Shown here: positions 1 through 6,492 of the stretch, piece by piece
How the letters are laid out: the number at the start of each line of letters is the position of its first letter
Numbering within the stretch: the stretch's first letter is position 1
NCBI GenBank assembly: GCA_019686145.1
Contig: JADGHK010000056.1
Coordinates: 1-9,457 of the forward strand
From: Bryobacteraceae bacterium
GTDB lineage: Bacteria > Acidobacteriota > Terriglobia > Bryobacterales > Bryobacteraceae
Length of the DNA stretch: 9,457 bases
Reading direction: 5' to 3'
The notes under the pieces: generated by a model
Told to the model about the DNA's origin: nothing
Database searches by the model: none
Seen by the model: the letters and a program-made list of their open reading frames with translations, nothing else
Translations under genes and position numbers: made by a program

Positions 1-1
1 C

Positions 2-400
2 CCGGAGGAACTCGACCGGGAAGAAGGAAAAATCCGGAGCGAAGGAAACAAGGGTAATGACGCCCGCACGATCGGCGAGAGCGCAGCGATCGGCGCCTCA
101 GTTGGCGCGATCACCGGGAGTGTCGCAAGCGGACGCCCCGGGATGGGTGTAGGTATCGGAGCAGCGGCAGGGGCTGCGGCGGGACTGGTTGGTGTTCTTC
201 TCACCCGCGGGCCGGATGCTGTGCTCGCTCGCGGAACCACGCTCGAGATGGTGCTGGACCGAAATCTTACCTTTTCGGAAGAGGAGCTCGACTTCAGCAA
301 GGTGCCGGTCATGCTTCGCTCGTTCTCCGATGGCCCCGGTCCCCAGCAGAGCCAGCGGGACCAGCGGTCCACGCTGCCAAGCCGGCGATTCCCCTTCTGA
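2..400 (+). CDS. Glycine-zipper protein, C-terminal fragment (5' end outside window)
   Basis: The reading frame is open from base 2 to a TGA at 398-400, giving 132 residues with no start needed inside the window; the first in-window ATG (143) is internal. The fragment opens with a charged stretch, then has two glycine/alanine-rich blocks with small residues at regular spacing (about residues 25-44 and 47-66 of the fragment). This glycine-zipper pattern is typical of proteins whose helices pack in or on a membrane. A segment follows (about 78-96, GTTLEMVLDRNLTF) resembling the conserved end of many exported bacterial proteins in which a 'GT-hydrophobic-LDRPL' strand occurs. The tail is polar, rich in Pro, Gln, Ser and Arg. 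The gene converges on the capA-like gene with 10 bases between stops. I do not know its function; an envelope location is inferred from composition only. Confidence 0.7.
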   Translation, partial: PEELDREEGKIRSEGNKGNDARTIGESAAIGASVGAITGSVASGRPGMGVGIGAAAGAAAGLVGVLLTRGPDAVLARGTTLEMVLDRNLTFSEEELDFSKVPVMLRSFSDGPGPQQSQRDQRSTLPSRRFPF

Positions 401-402
401 CT

Positions 403-422
403 GCGGCTTCCTAGGTAGCCGC
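403..422. terminator. GC-rich hairpin at convergent gene ends
   Basis: GCGGCT at 403-408 pairs perfectly with AGCCGC at 417-422, with an eight-base loop that contains the palindrome CCTAGG. It begins three bases after the stop of the left gene and overlaps the last codons and stop of the converging capA-like gene (stop at 411-413). The position fits a shared end-of-transcript hairpin for both strands. No T-run follows on either side, so this is not a canonical intrinsic terminator; a factor-dependent or merely protective hairpin is equally possible. Confidence 0.35.
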
Positions 423-1379
423 GGCTGCCGCCTTCTTCACGCCCGGCGATGCCGCGAGGCGCGGCACTGTTCCGCGAATGTCAATCGGCAATGCCTGATG
501 GCGGATCAGGCGCGGACCGTCGAAGGTAACTTCAGCCAGGAGGCCATGCTGCGTGTCCTCACGATGGCTCTGGTCGAAGACGAAGTTCCCGAGCGAATAG
601 AAAATGACGCCCGCATTGTAAACTTCCACGGGCTGAACCACGTGCGGGTGATGCCCGATGACCAGCGTTGCCCCGGCGTCGATCACACCCCGCGCGAAGC
701 GAATCTGATCAGCGTTCGGTTTAGAGCGGTATTCCGTGCCCGCATGCATGGAGACAATCACTACGTCCGCGCGCTGTTTCATTGCCCGCACGTCGGCTGC
801 GGCTTCTTCGAGGTTGAGCATTGCGACGCGATCGTCGTCGGAAGTGTGATTACCGTTACGCTGATCGTAGGTGTACGCCAGGAGGCCAAACCTGGTGCCT
901 TCGCGTTCAAGAATCGCTCCGGCGTGGGCCGATGCTGCGTCTTTTCCCGTGCCTACGGGCACAATCCCATTCCGCCCCAGCCAGTCGATTGTGAATTCGA
1001 GGCCGTAAGACCCGCAGTCGCGGCAGTGATTGTTCGCCGTCGAGACAGCAGTAATTCCGGCAAGCTTCAGGCCTTCGATCATCTCGGGTTCGGCCTTGAA
1101 GACCATCCCGCGTTCGGTCCTCCGGCCGCGGTCCGAGAATGGAGACTCGAGATTGACGAAGGAGAGGTCAGCGGCACACAGCACCGGCGCGATTTCGCGA
1201 AAGGGCCATGCAGGATCGTTCCGCTGCGCAGCCACGCGCCCGACGTGACGCGAGAGCATGACGTCCCCTCCGAACAGCATCCGGACCGGGCGTGGAAACC
1301 GCGGTGTCTCGGATTCTCCGGATTCGAGCGGCAGTGCCAGAAGGCCAGCCGGAAGCGACAGCAGGTCTCGCCGTCTCAT
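411..1379 (-). CDS. CapA-family (poly-gamma-glutamate capsule-type) metallophosphatase
   Basis: The 322-residue protein carries the CapA/PGA_cap calcineurin-like phosphoesterase fold. Visible motifs in order are GGDVMLSR (37-44), NLESP (76-80), ANNH (115-118), MHAGTEY (211-217), GHHPHVVQ (242-249) and SLGNFVFDQ (262-270); the Asp, Asn and His residues in these are the expected metal ligands. The usual HWGxEY motif reads HAGTEY here, an Ala replacing Trp. The N-terminus (RRRDLL, then a short hydrophobic run to about residue 18) looks like a Tat-type export signal, implying an extracytoplasmic enzyme. The family is named for Bacillus anthracis CapA of capsule synthesis, but most members are uncharacterised and no capB/capC-like genes lie in this window, so a capsule role should not be assumed. 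It starts 4 bases after the pgl stop and is the last gene of the zwf-opcA-pgl unit. The Ala-rich C-terminus ends at the convergent junction. Confidence 0.9.
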   Translation of the reverse strand: MRRRDLLSLPAGLLALPLESGESETPRFPRPVRMLFGGDVMLSRHVGRVAAQRNDPAWPFREIAPVLCAADLSFVNLESPFSDRGRRTERGMVFKAEPEMIEGLKLAGITAVSTANNHCRDCGSYGLEFTIDWLGRNGIVPVGTGKDAASAHAGAILEREGTRFGLLAYTYDQRNGNHTSDDDRVAMLNLEEAAADVRAMKQRADVVIVSMHAGTEYRSKPNADQIRFARGVIDAGATLVIGHHPHVVQPVEVYNAGVIFYSLGNFVFDQSHREDTQHGLLAEVTFDGPRLIRHQALPIDIRGTVPRLAASPGVKKAAAAAT

Positions 1380-1383
1380 TGCC

Positions 1384-2106
1384 TTATCGCTTTAGCATAA
1401 CCGCAGCCGCATCGTCCGTGAACCAGGCAATGCCAGTTTTATCGGTTGGGAGGAGTTGAGCGGGATACCGGATTGGATCGTACGGTCCTTCAAATACCGT
1501 GCGCACTGCTTCGGCCTTGTCCGGACCCGCCACAAGAAGCACGGTACGGACCGGAGCCAGCAGCACGCCCGGCAGCAGCGTGATCCGCCATTGCCCGAGC
1601 TTCTCCACGTAAACCGCCTCGGCAATGCCATGGCGATCCTGAATCAGAGGTTCGCCAGGAAACAAGCTCGCCGTATGCACGTCCGCGCCGACTCCGCGCT
1701 GCATCACATCGAAGCGGGGCAGCTCCTGGTTGCCCAAACCAAAGAACTCTCGAATCTCATCTGCGTAACGGGCAGCAGCCTCGCGAGGTTCCAATTCAGC
1801 CCGCACCCGGTGCACATTTTCTGCCGGAATTCCCACGGGTCGAATCAAGAGCGTTTCGGCCAGACGGTAGTTGCTCTGCTCGTGATCGGGCGGCACGGCC
1901 CGCTCATCAACCCAGAACACGTGAATCCGGTCCCAGGGGAGCGGAGCCTGGGCCATTTGGGGAAAGAGCAGCTTGGGAGTCGAACCGCCGGACAAGGCGA
2001 TCGTCGCCCGCGGAGCCGCGGCCAGAACCTCCTCCAGGCTGGATATGATGTGCTGACAGCAGGCTTCTGCGGCCTGCTCGGCTGTCGGAAAGTGTTTCAA
2101 GAGCAT
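1384..2106 (-). CDS. pgl: 6-phosphogluconolactonase
   Basis: This 240-residue cytoplasmic enzyme hydrolyses 6-phosphoglucono-delta-lactone to 6-phosphogluconate, the second step of the oxidative pentose phosphate pathway. It belongs to the glucosamine-6-phosphate isomerase/lactonase superfamily. Supporting motifs are LSGGSTPKLL (38-47, phosphate binding), WVDERAVPPDHEQSNY (65-80) and VGADVHTASLFPG (138-150), where His144 is the expected catalytic residue. The last motif is usually GMGxDGHTASLFPG, so Met, Pro and Gly positions are changed to Val, Ala and Val, but the Asp and His are kept. Length is normal for the family. The start ATG lies 5 bases after the opcA stop and no clear Shine-Dalgarno precedes it, so translational coupling to opcA is likely. 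The nagB-like alternative is unlikely because of the lactonase motif and its zwf/opcA neighbours. Confidence 0.95.
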   Translation of the reverse strand: MLLKHFPTAEQAAEACCQHIISSLEEVLAAAPRATIALSGGSTPKLLFPQMAQAPLPWDRIHVFWVDERAVPPDHEQSNYRLAETLLIRPVGIPAENVHRVRAELEPREAAARYADEIREFFGLGNQELPRFDVMQRGVGADVHTASLFPGEPLIQDRHGIAEAVYVEKLGQWRITLLPGVLLAPVRTVLLVAGPDKAEAVRTVFEGPYDPIRYPAQLLPTDKTGIAWFTDDAAAVMLKR

Positions 2107-2111
2107 GTAGA

Positions 2112-3077
2112 CTACAGTGAACTCATTTCGACCGCCCGCTTCAGGGCGCTGTCGTAAGCGGGGTCCCGTCCCACGATATTCAATTCCTCACGCAAGAGCG
2201 TCTGATCGTCGAGCTTGGGAAACGCCATGTGGCTAGTCAGCGTGCCGCATTGCAGTTCCACACCCTCTCCCCCGGCTGTGCGGATGGTAGCGACGGGCTC
2301 CTTACCGCGGAGCGTCACAGCCTGTACTCCCTGTTCGCCTCCGCCGGTTCGAGACAGCAGGACGCGCGGGCGGTCTTTCAGGCAGGCCTTCAGCCAGCCG
2401 GCAAGGTATAACGCGCTCGGTGGCGGAGTCTCGCCGCTGTACTGTACCTCGACCTCCTCAATTTCAGGGATGCGGGCGCTCAGGCGAGGGCTTTCGAAGG
2501 CATTCGCCAGACATTGCCGCCAGCGGGTCAATCGCGTCCAGGCAAGATCAGCAACCACAGGATGAGCCGTTCTCGCTCCGGACTTGAGAAATCCTTGCGG
2601 ATCCTTCAGGCGATCAGAATCGACAATCAGCTTGTCGACAAGTGGGATGAGGACAGAGAAGTCGTCCGAAGGCAGCGTACGCGCGCAGCGGGACCACATC
2701 ACGACAGGCAGATCCGGGGCGATCAAGCCCAAGACAACCGCTGCGACCTCTTTCAAGCGGTCGGGGGACGCCGTGATCTCAATTTGCTCCGAACAGATCT
2801 GCTGCCGCGATCCGAACGGCATCCAGCATTGGGCGTTCACGCGGCCCGAGACTTCCGCTTTATCCTTGAGCTGAATTACGATCGTGCGGCTCGGATGTGC
2901 CGGCGTCAGCTGCGCGAGCGTTTCGCTAACCGGCATGGCCTCTTCCTCCTCCACCAGGACGATTAATGTCATGGTGCAGGCCCGTAAAACTCCCTGCCCC
3001 CCTCGCTCCTCCTTACCGAGCTTGACCCACAGGTCGGACAGCTCCCGCAGCAATTGCTCCGCCTGCAACCCCGCCAT
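2112..3077 (-). CDS. opcA: Glucose-6-phosphate dehydrogenase assembly/activator protein OpcA
   Basis: The protein matches the OpcA family by its layout: an N-terminal helical part, the RACTMTLIVLV strand, a central QCWMPFGSRQQICSEQIEI segment, the following LPVVMWSR stretch and a C-terminal domain ending near the VGRDPAYDSAL segment. In cyanobacteria and actinobacteria OpcA is needed for the activity and oligomeric state of Zwf. The gene follows zwf directly. Two starts are possible. An ATG at 3092 gives 326 residues but has no good ribosome site. An ATG at 3077 gives 321 residues, overlaps the zwf stop as TAATG and has GGAGG eight bases upstream, so I chose 3077. Seven cysteines are present (34, 84, 95, 131, 189, 232 and 277 in the 321-residue numbering); cyanobacterial OpcA is redox controlled, but whether these serve that role is unknown. 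Confidence 0.9.
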   Translation of the reverse strand: MAGLQAEQLLRELSDLWVKLGKEERGGQGVLRACTMTLIVLVEEEEAMPVSETLAQLTPAHPSRTIVIQLKDKAEVSGRVNAQCWMPFGSRQQICSEQIEITASPDRLKEVAAVVLGLIAPDLPVVMWSRCARTLPSDDFSVLIPLVDKLIVDSDRLKDPQGFLKSGARTAHPVVADLAWTRLTRWRQCLANAFESPRLSARIPEIEEVEVQYSGETPPPSALYLAGWLKACLKDRPRVLLSRTGGGEQGVQAVTLRGKEPVATIRTAGGEGVELQCGTLTSHMAFPKLDDQTLLREELNIVGRDPAYDSALKRAVEMSSL

Positions 3078-4615
3078 TACGGGATCCTCCATGCGTGACC
3101 ATGACGGGCAAGCATCTCATCCGCGGCTTTGGGCCCCCAGGTGCCTGCTTCATAATTCGGAAAATCGAACTTTGTCTCGGACCAGACCTGCAGAATGGGC
3201 TCGACAACCTGCCAGCTTGCCTCCACCATGTCCTGCCGCGTGTAGAGCGTCCCATCGCCGCGCATTGCATCGAGCAGCAGCGTCTCGTAGGCTGACGGCG
3301 ACCGGGCGCCAAAGCTCGAGCCATAGTTGAAATCCATGGAGACGGGGCGTAGCCGCATTCCATCGCCCGGATGCTTCGACAGGAACCGCAGCGAAATTCC
3401 CTCCTCCGGCTGGATTCGCAGGATTAGCAGATTCGCCTGTATATCCGGCGGCAACTGTTCTCCGGCGCCGTTGTTCCGGAACAGCGACAAAGGCGCGGAG
3501 TTGAATCGAATGGCGATGTCCGTCACCCGCTTGGGGAGCCGCTTCCCCGTCCGGATATAGAAAGGGATTCCCGCCCATCGCCAGTTGTCGACATAGAAGG
3601 TGACGGCAGCGTAGGTATCGGTTTGGGCCTCTGGAGCTACGCCCGGCTCCTGACGAAAGCCCAAGACCTCCCGCCCGCCGACTCTCGCCGGGCCATACTG
3701 CCCCGGCACGGCGTTGAGGAGCACCTCCTCCGGCTTCATGACGCGAACCGACCGCAGGAGCTTTGCCCGCTCATCACGCACTGCGTCCGGCTCAAACACC
3801 GCTGGCGGTTCCATTGCCACCGTTGCCATTACCTGCAACAGATGGTTTTGGATCATGTCGCGAAGCGCGCCCGTCTCCTGATAGAAACTGCCTCGCCCCT
3901 CGACTCCGATCTCTTCGGCTGCCGTGATTTGCACGTGGTTGACGTACCGCCGGTTCCAAAGCGGCTCGAAGATGCCGTTGCCGAATCGGAAGGCCTGAAT
4001 GTTCTGGACGGTCTCCTTGCCGAGATAGTGGTCGATCCGGTAGACCTCGTTCTCCGGGAACACACGCCGGATGGACTCGTTGAGTTCCCGCGCGCTTCTC
4101 AAATCGTGGCCGAATGGTTTCTCCACGATCAGACGGCGCCACCCTGCCCCTTCGTGAAGTCCCGACTGTCCGATTCCTTCCACAACGGTCGCGTACTGGC
4201 TCGGCTGGGTAGCGAGATAGAACATGACGTTGGCGCCCGCCTGGCGCTTCTTCTCCACTTCTGCGAGCCGCCGCGCCAGACGCTGGTACAGGTCCGGGTC
4301 GTTGACATCCCCCGGCTCGTAGAAGATTCCGCAGGCAAAGTCGCGCCAGGCGCCGGAATCGAAAGAGTTATCCTCGGAGTACTTCTCGACCGCCTCGCGC
4401 ATCTTCTCGCGGAAGTCATCGTCCGACATCTTCGTCCGCGAGTTACCGAGAATAGCGAAACCCTGGGGCAGTTTTCGGTCGAATGCCAGCCGGTACAGGG
4501 CAGGAACAAGCTTCCGGCGGGTGAGGTCCCCGTTTGCCCCGAAGATGACCAGCGTGCACGGCGGAACACTACGCTCAAATCGCAGCGGGTCGTGGAACGG
4601 GTTTTGCTCGGACAT
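3077..4615 (-). CDS. zwf: Glucose-6-phosphate 1-dehydrogenase
   Basis: This enzyme oxidises glucose 6-phosphate to 6-phosphogluconolactone with reduction of NADP+ (or NAD+), the committing step of the oxidative pentose phosphate pathway. Positions below count from the GTG start at 4621 (514 residues). The dinucleotide fold motif FGANGDLTRRK is at 27-37, EKPFGHDL at 167-174 and the signature RIDHYLGKE at 195-203 with Asp197, His198 and Lys202. His260 in MIQNHLLQ lies 62 residues after His198, the spacing of the catalytic histidine in the Leuconostoc enzyme. Length is normal. Start choice is open: an in-frame GTG at 4621 or an ATG at 4615, two residues shorter. Neither has a clear Shine-Dalgarno; I list the ATG. 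It is the first gene of the minus-strand operon and its TAA overlaps the opcA ATG. Cofactor preference cannot be read with confidence. Confidence 0.97.
   Translation of the reverse strand: MSEQNPFHDPLRFERSVPPCTLVIFGANGDLTRRKLVPALYRLAFDRKLPQGFAILGNSRTKMSDDDFREKMREAVEKYSEDNSFDSGAWRDFACGIFYEPGDVNDPDLYQRLARRLAEVEKKRQAGANVMFYLATQPSQYATVVEGIGQSGLHEGAGWRRLIVEKPFGHDLRSARELNESIRRVFPENEVYRIDHYLGKETVQNIQAFRFGNGIFEPLWNRRYVNHVQITAAEEIGVEGRGSFYQETGALRDMIQNHLLQVMATVAMEPPAVFEPDAVRDERAKLLRSVRVMKPEEVLLNAVPGQYGPARVGGREVLGFRQEPGVAPEAQTDTYAAVTFYVDNWRWAGIPFYIRTGKRLPKRVTDIAIRFNSAPLSLFRNNGAGEQLPPDIQANLLILRIQPEEGISLRFLSKHPGDGMRLRPVSMDFNYGSSFGARSPSAYETLLLDAMRGDGTLYTRQDMVEASWQVVEPILQVWSETKFDFPNYEAGTWGPKAADEMLARHGHAWRIP
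3086..3090 (-). promoter_or_regulatory. Ribosome binding site deciding the opcA start
   Basis: On the minus strand GGAGG lies eight bases before the ATG at 3077-3075, which itself shares one base with the zwf TAA stop. The site lies inside the zwf coding end. An upstream ATG at 3092 would place this GGAGG inside opcA, immediately after its start, and has no equally good site of its own. This favours the shorter product and start-stop coupling of zwf and opcA. Confidence 0.7.
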
Positions 4616-4621
4616 GCTCAC

Positions 4622-4728
4622 AATCTAGCATGCCCGTCCCGCTCGTCTTCTTTTGTAACCTCCCTCACCCTGCGAAACCGGCCTGCATGCTGTGGGTTTG
4701 ATACGCTGGTCTTAAGGGCGCACGCTCC
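4622..4728. promoter_or_regulatory. Divergent intergenic region between zwf and proline dehydrogenase
   Basis: These 107 bases separate two divergently read transcription units and should contain start signals for both. I find no convincing paired -35/-10 boxes on either strand. Features seen are a minus-strand TAGATT at 4627-4622 placed six bases before the zwf ATG at 4615, a plus-strand TAAGGG ahead of the proline dehydrogenase start, and two copies of the palindrome GCATGC (4628-4633 and 4685-4690) with centres 57 bases apart. Any operator role for the palindromes is speculation. Confidence 0.5.
4713..4718 (+). promoter_or_regulatory. Candidate ribosome binding site of the proline dehydrogenase gene
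   Basis: TAAGGG lies 10 bases before a TTG at 4729 and 16 bases before the in-frame ATG at 4735. The spacing suits the TTG better, although 10 bases is on the long side. It is the only purine-rich match near the start. Confidence 0.45.
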
Positions 4729-5649
4729 TTGCGTATGGTTTTGCGCAATGCCTTGCTTCGCCTTTCCGGGCAAAAACAGTTGCGCCACTGGATGGAGACT
4801 TCACCCGCCGCTTCCCGCCTGACGTCGCGATTCATTGCCGGCGAGACTCTCGAGGACGCAGTGAAGGTATGCCGGACCCTGAATGAGGATGGATTTCTCG
4901 TCTCACTTGACCATTTGGGCGAAAACGTAACAACCGTCGAGGAAGCCGCCGCAGCCACCGAAGCCGCCGTGCAGGCAGTCGAGCGGATTGCGAGCGAGCA
5001 ACTGCAATCGACGATCTCAGTGAAGCTGACCCAGCTCGGCCTCGACCTCTCGGAGCAGATCTGCCGTCAAAACCTGGTCCGCCTGATGAAGACGGCGAGC
5101 CGCTTTCGGATCACAGTCGAAATCGATATGGAATCCAGCGAGTATACGGATCGTACTCTCGCCTGCGTCCGGGAGATGCACGGCGAGTTTGGGTTCGTGC
5201 GCGCTGTGATTCAAGCCTATCTTTACCGAAGCGAGGAAGATATCCGCGTGCTGTCCGAACAGGGCGTGCCGGTCCGGTTGTGCAAAGGGGCGTACAAGGA
5301 ACCGGAGTCGCTTGCTTTCTCCGAAAAGGCGCAAGTCGACCGGAACTATCAAAAATTAACACGTCTTTTGCTCGAGCGAGGGACGTATCCGGCAATTGCA
5401 ACACATGATTCCGCCATGATCGATACGGCTCTCGCGGCGGCCCGGGAGCTGGGCCTGCCGGCAGACCGGTTCGAATTTCAGATGCTGTACGGCATCCGCC
5501 GGGACCTGCAGCAAAGCCTTCGATCGAAAGGATATAGGGTCCGTCTGTACGTTCCCTACGGGGACGCCTGGTACCCGTATTTCATGAGAAGGCTGGCGGA
5601 GCGGCCGGCGAACTTGCTTTTCCTCGCCAGGAACCTTTTCCGCCGCTGA
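4729..5649 (+). CDS. Proline dehydrogenase (monofunctional, FAD-dependent)
   Basis: This 306-residue enzyme oxidises L-proline to 1-pyrroline-5-carboxylate and passes electrons to FAD and then the quinone pool; it acts at the inner face of the membrane. It is a single-domain PRODH barrel, without the aldehyde dehydrogenase or DNA-binding parts of PutA. Motifs seen are SVKLTQLG (97-104, Lys99), EIDMESSEYT (131-140), VIQAYLYR (160-167), RLCKGAYKE (183-191), ATHD (224-227), EFQMLYG (249-255) and a C-terminal YFMRRLAERPAN segment with Arg287, Arg288 and Glu291, the expected substrate-binding residues. The start is a TTG at 4729, supported by TAAGGG, or an ATG two codons later at 4735. No pyrroline-5-carboxylate dehydrogenase gene is in the window, so the next step must be encoded elsewhere. 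It is the first gene of the plus-strand set, 16 bases before the next gene. Confidence 0.94.
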   Translation: MRMVLRNALLRLSGQKQLRHWMETSPAASRLTSRFIAGETLEDAVKVCRTLNEDGFLVSLDHLGENVTTVEEAAAATEAAVQAVERIASEQLQSTISVKLTQLGLDLSEQICRQNLVRLMKTASRFRITVEIDMESSEYTDRTLACVREMHGEFGFVRAVIQAYLYRSEEDIRVLSEQGVPVRLCKGAYKEPESLAFSEKAQVDRNYQKLTRLLLERGTYPAIATHDSAMIDTALAAARELGLPADRFEFQMLYGIRRDLQQSLRSKGYRVRLYVPYGDAWYPYFMRRLAERPANLLFLARNLFRR

Positions 5650-5665
5650 TTCCGTCAATTAGGGC

Positions 5666-6106
5666 ATGAGGTACTGGCTCTACCTTGCCGGGAAGTTAGC
5701 TGTTGCCTCCGGGTTCATGTTTGGCGTGTGGCAGGGCCTCGTCCGCTGGTTGCCGGAGCCGGAACCCTTTCTGTCTTATCGTGTTTCCCGTTTCGGCCAG
5801 GATCCGCTGTGGACGTTTGTGATCCTCTTTTTCACCCTGGCGAGTCTCGGCCTGCTCGCGCTCATCCTCCTCGATCAACGCTATCGCTGCCGGACGTGCC
5901 TCCGCCGCCTGCGCATGCCGCTAACCAGCGGCTCATGGCCGTCAAGTTTCCTTGTCGGAATTCCCAAAACCGAATATATTTGCCCCTACGGGCACGGATC
6001 GCTGCGAGTTCCGGAGCTGCACATAAGCGGACTGCAGCCGCCTGTCTGGAAACCGAACGACGACTTATGGACGCAACTGCGCAAACTGGAAGAGAACCGG
6101 GGGTAA
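5666..6106 (+). CDS. Two-helix membrane protein with CxxC...CxxxH motif, unknown function
   Basis: I do not recognise this 146-residue protein. Two hydrophobic segments are visible, about residues 6-28 and 49-69, joined by a short polar loop containing EPEPFLSYRVSR. After the second helix comes a basic region with Cys75 and Cys78 (RCRTCLRR), then Cys106 and His110 (ICPYGHG), a CxxC-CxxxH arrangement that could bind one zinc ion. The C-terminal end is polar (LWTQLRKLEENRG). By the positive-inside rule the Arg-rich cysteine part is probably cytoplasmic. The ATG follows the proline dehydrogenase stop by 16 bases. The only Shine-Dalgarno-like bases (TAGGG) sit one base from it, which is too close, so translation may rely on coupling. 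The C-terminal 13 codons overlap the next gene in another frame. Both the cysteine pattern and the hydrophobic segments argue that it is a real protein. Confidence 0.75.
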   Translation: MRYWLYLAGKLAVASGFMFGVWQGLVRWLPEPEPFLSYRVSRFGQDPLWTFVILFFTLASLGLLALILLDQRYRCRTCLRRLRMPLTSGSWPSSFLVGIPKTEYICPYGHGSLRVPELHISGLQPPVWKPNDDLWTQLRKLEENRG

Positions 6107-6450
6107 CCCGCGCTCCGGCCCGCTGGCGAATCGCTCTGAGCGTCGCCGTCCTGGCTGGACTGGCAGGAGCTGTGGTCTTGATGTTTCCTCCTTATCTCGA
6201 CAACTTCAAGCTTCAGCAGAGCCTGGATGAGCTGGTAGCCAGACCGGAGACGGCGGCGCTTTCCGAAGAGATTCTGCGGACTGAGGTGGCGAACCGGGCG
6301 GCGCGTCTCGGGATCCCCGTCCGCCCGTCTCAGGTGCGAATTGCGCGCGGCGAAGAAGGGATTCGAGTCGAAGTTGCCTACCTGGTTCGAGTGGATTTTC
6401 CGTTTTACACAGTTGACCTCCATTTCCGTCCGTCCGCGGCTGCCCGGTAA
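6067..6450 (+). CDS. Small single-pass membrane protein, unknown function (DUF4845-like)
   Basis: The 127-residue product has a polar, basic N-terminus (1-20), one hydrophobic helix (about 21-40, ending in VVLMFPPY) and a soluble domain of about 85 residues. That domain contains SEEILRTEVANRAARLGIPV followed by alternating hydrophobic strands (VRIAR, IRVEVAYLVRVDFPF, YTVDLHFRPS). This helix-then-strands layout, with 'LGIPV' and 'YTVDLHF', resembles small DUF4845-type membrane proteins, an assignment made from memory of the pattern. The start ATG at 6067 overlaps the preceding gene by 40 bases; the frame is open upstream to 5728, but that extension encodes a low-complexity Pro/Arg/Ala sequence typical of a shadow frame. 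No good ribosome site is seen, so coupling to the upstream gene is likely. The soluble domain is probably periplasmic. It lies 42 bases before the peptidoglycan synthase gene. Confidence 0.72.
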   Translation: MDATAQTGREPGVTRAPARWRIALSVAVLAGLAGAVVLMFPPYLDNFKLQQSLDELVARPETAALSEEILRTEVANRAARLGIPVRPSQVRIARGEEGIRVEVAYLVRVDFPFYTVDLHFRPSAAAR

Positions 6451-6477
6451 GGCGTCCGGCGATCATGAGAAAATGAC

Positions 6478-6483
6478 TAAAGG
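6478..6483 (+). promoter_or_regulatory. Ribosome binding site deciding the TTG start of the penicillin-binding protein
   Basis: TAAAGG ends nine bases before a TTG at 6493. The nearest in-frame ATG (6505) would be 21 bases away, too far for this site. The spacing favours TTG initiation, adding four residues to the cytoplasmic tail. Confidence 0.55.
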
Positions 6484-6492
6484 TATTTAACG

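Noticed and set aside
189..1400. 403-residue open frame on the plus strand across capA
   Set aside because: It lies antisense to a gene with clear CapA motifs and its translation is Arg/Cys/His-rich without any recognisable domain; long antisense frames are expected at high GC.
1456..2157. 233-residue open frame on the plus strand opposite pgl
   Set aside because: It is antisense to pgl, with low-complexity Arg/His content and no motif.
4628..4690. Two GCATGC palindromes in the divergent region as operator pair
   Set aside because: Six-base palindromes occur often by chance; flanking bases do not match each other, and one is close to the zwf start without other support.
3623..4822. 399-residue open frame on the plus strand opposite zwf
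   Set aside because: It is antisense to an intact zwf with all catalytic motifs, and runs on into the proline dehydrogenase start in another frame. No domain is visible.
5728..6066. N-terminal extension of the small membrane protein gene at 6067
   Set aside because: The extended translation is Pro/Arg/Ala-rich and lies in another frame of a plausible membrane protein gene; the protein-like sequence begins at the ATG at 6067.
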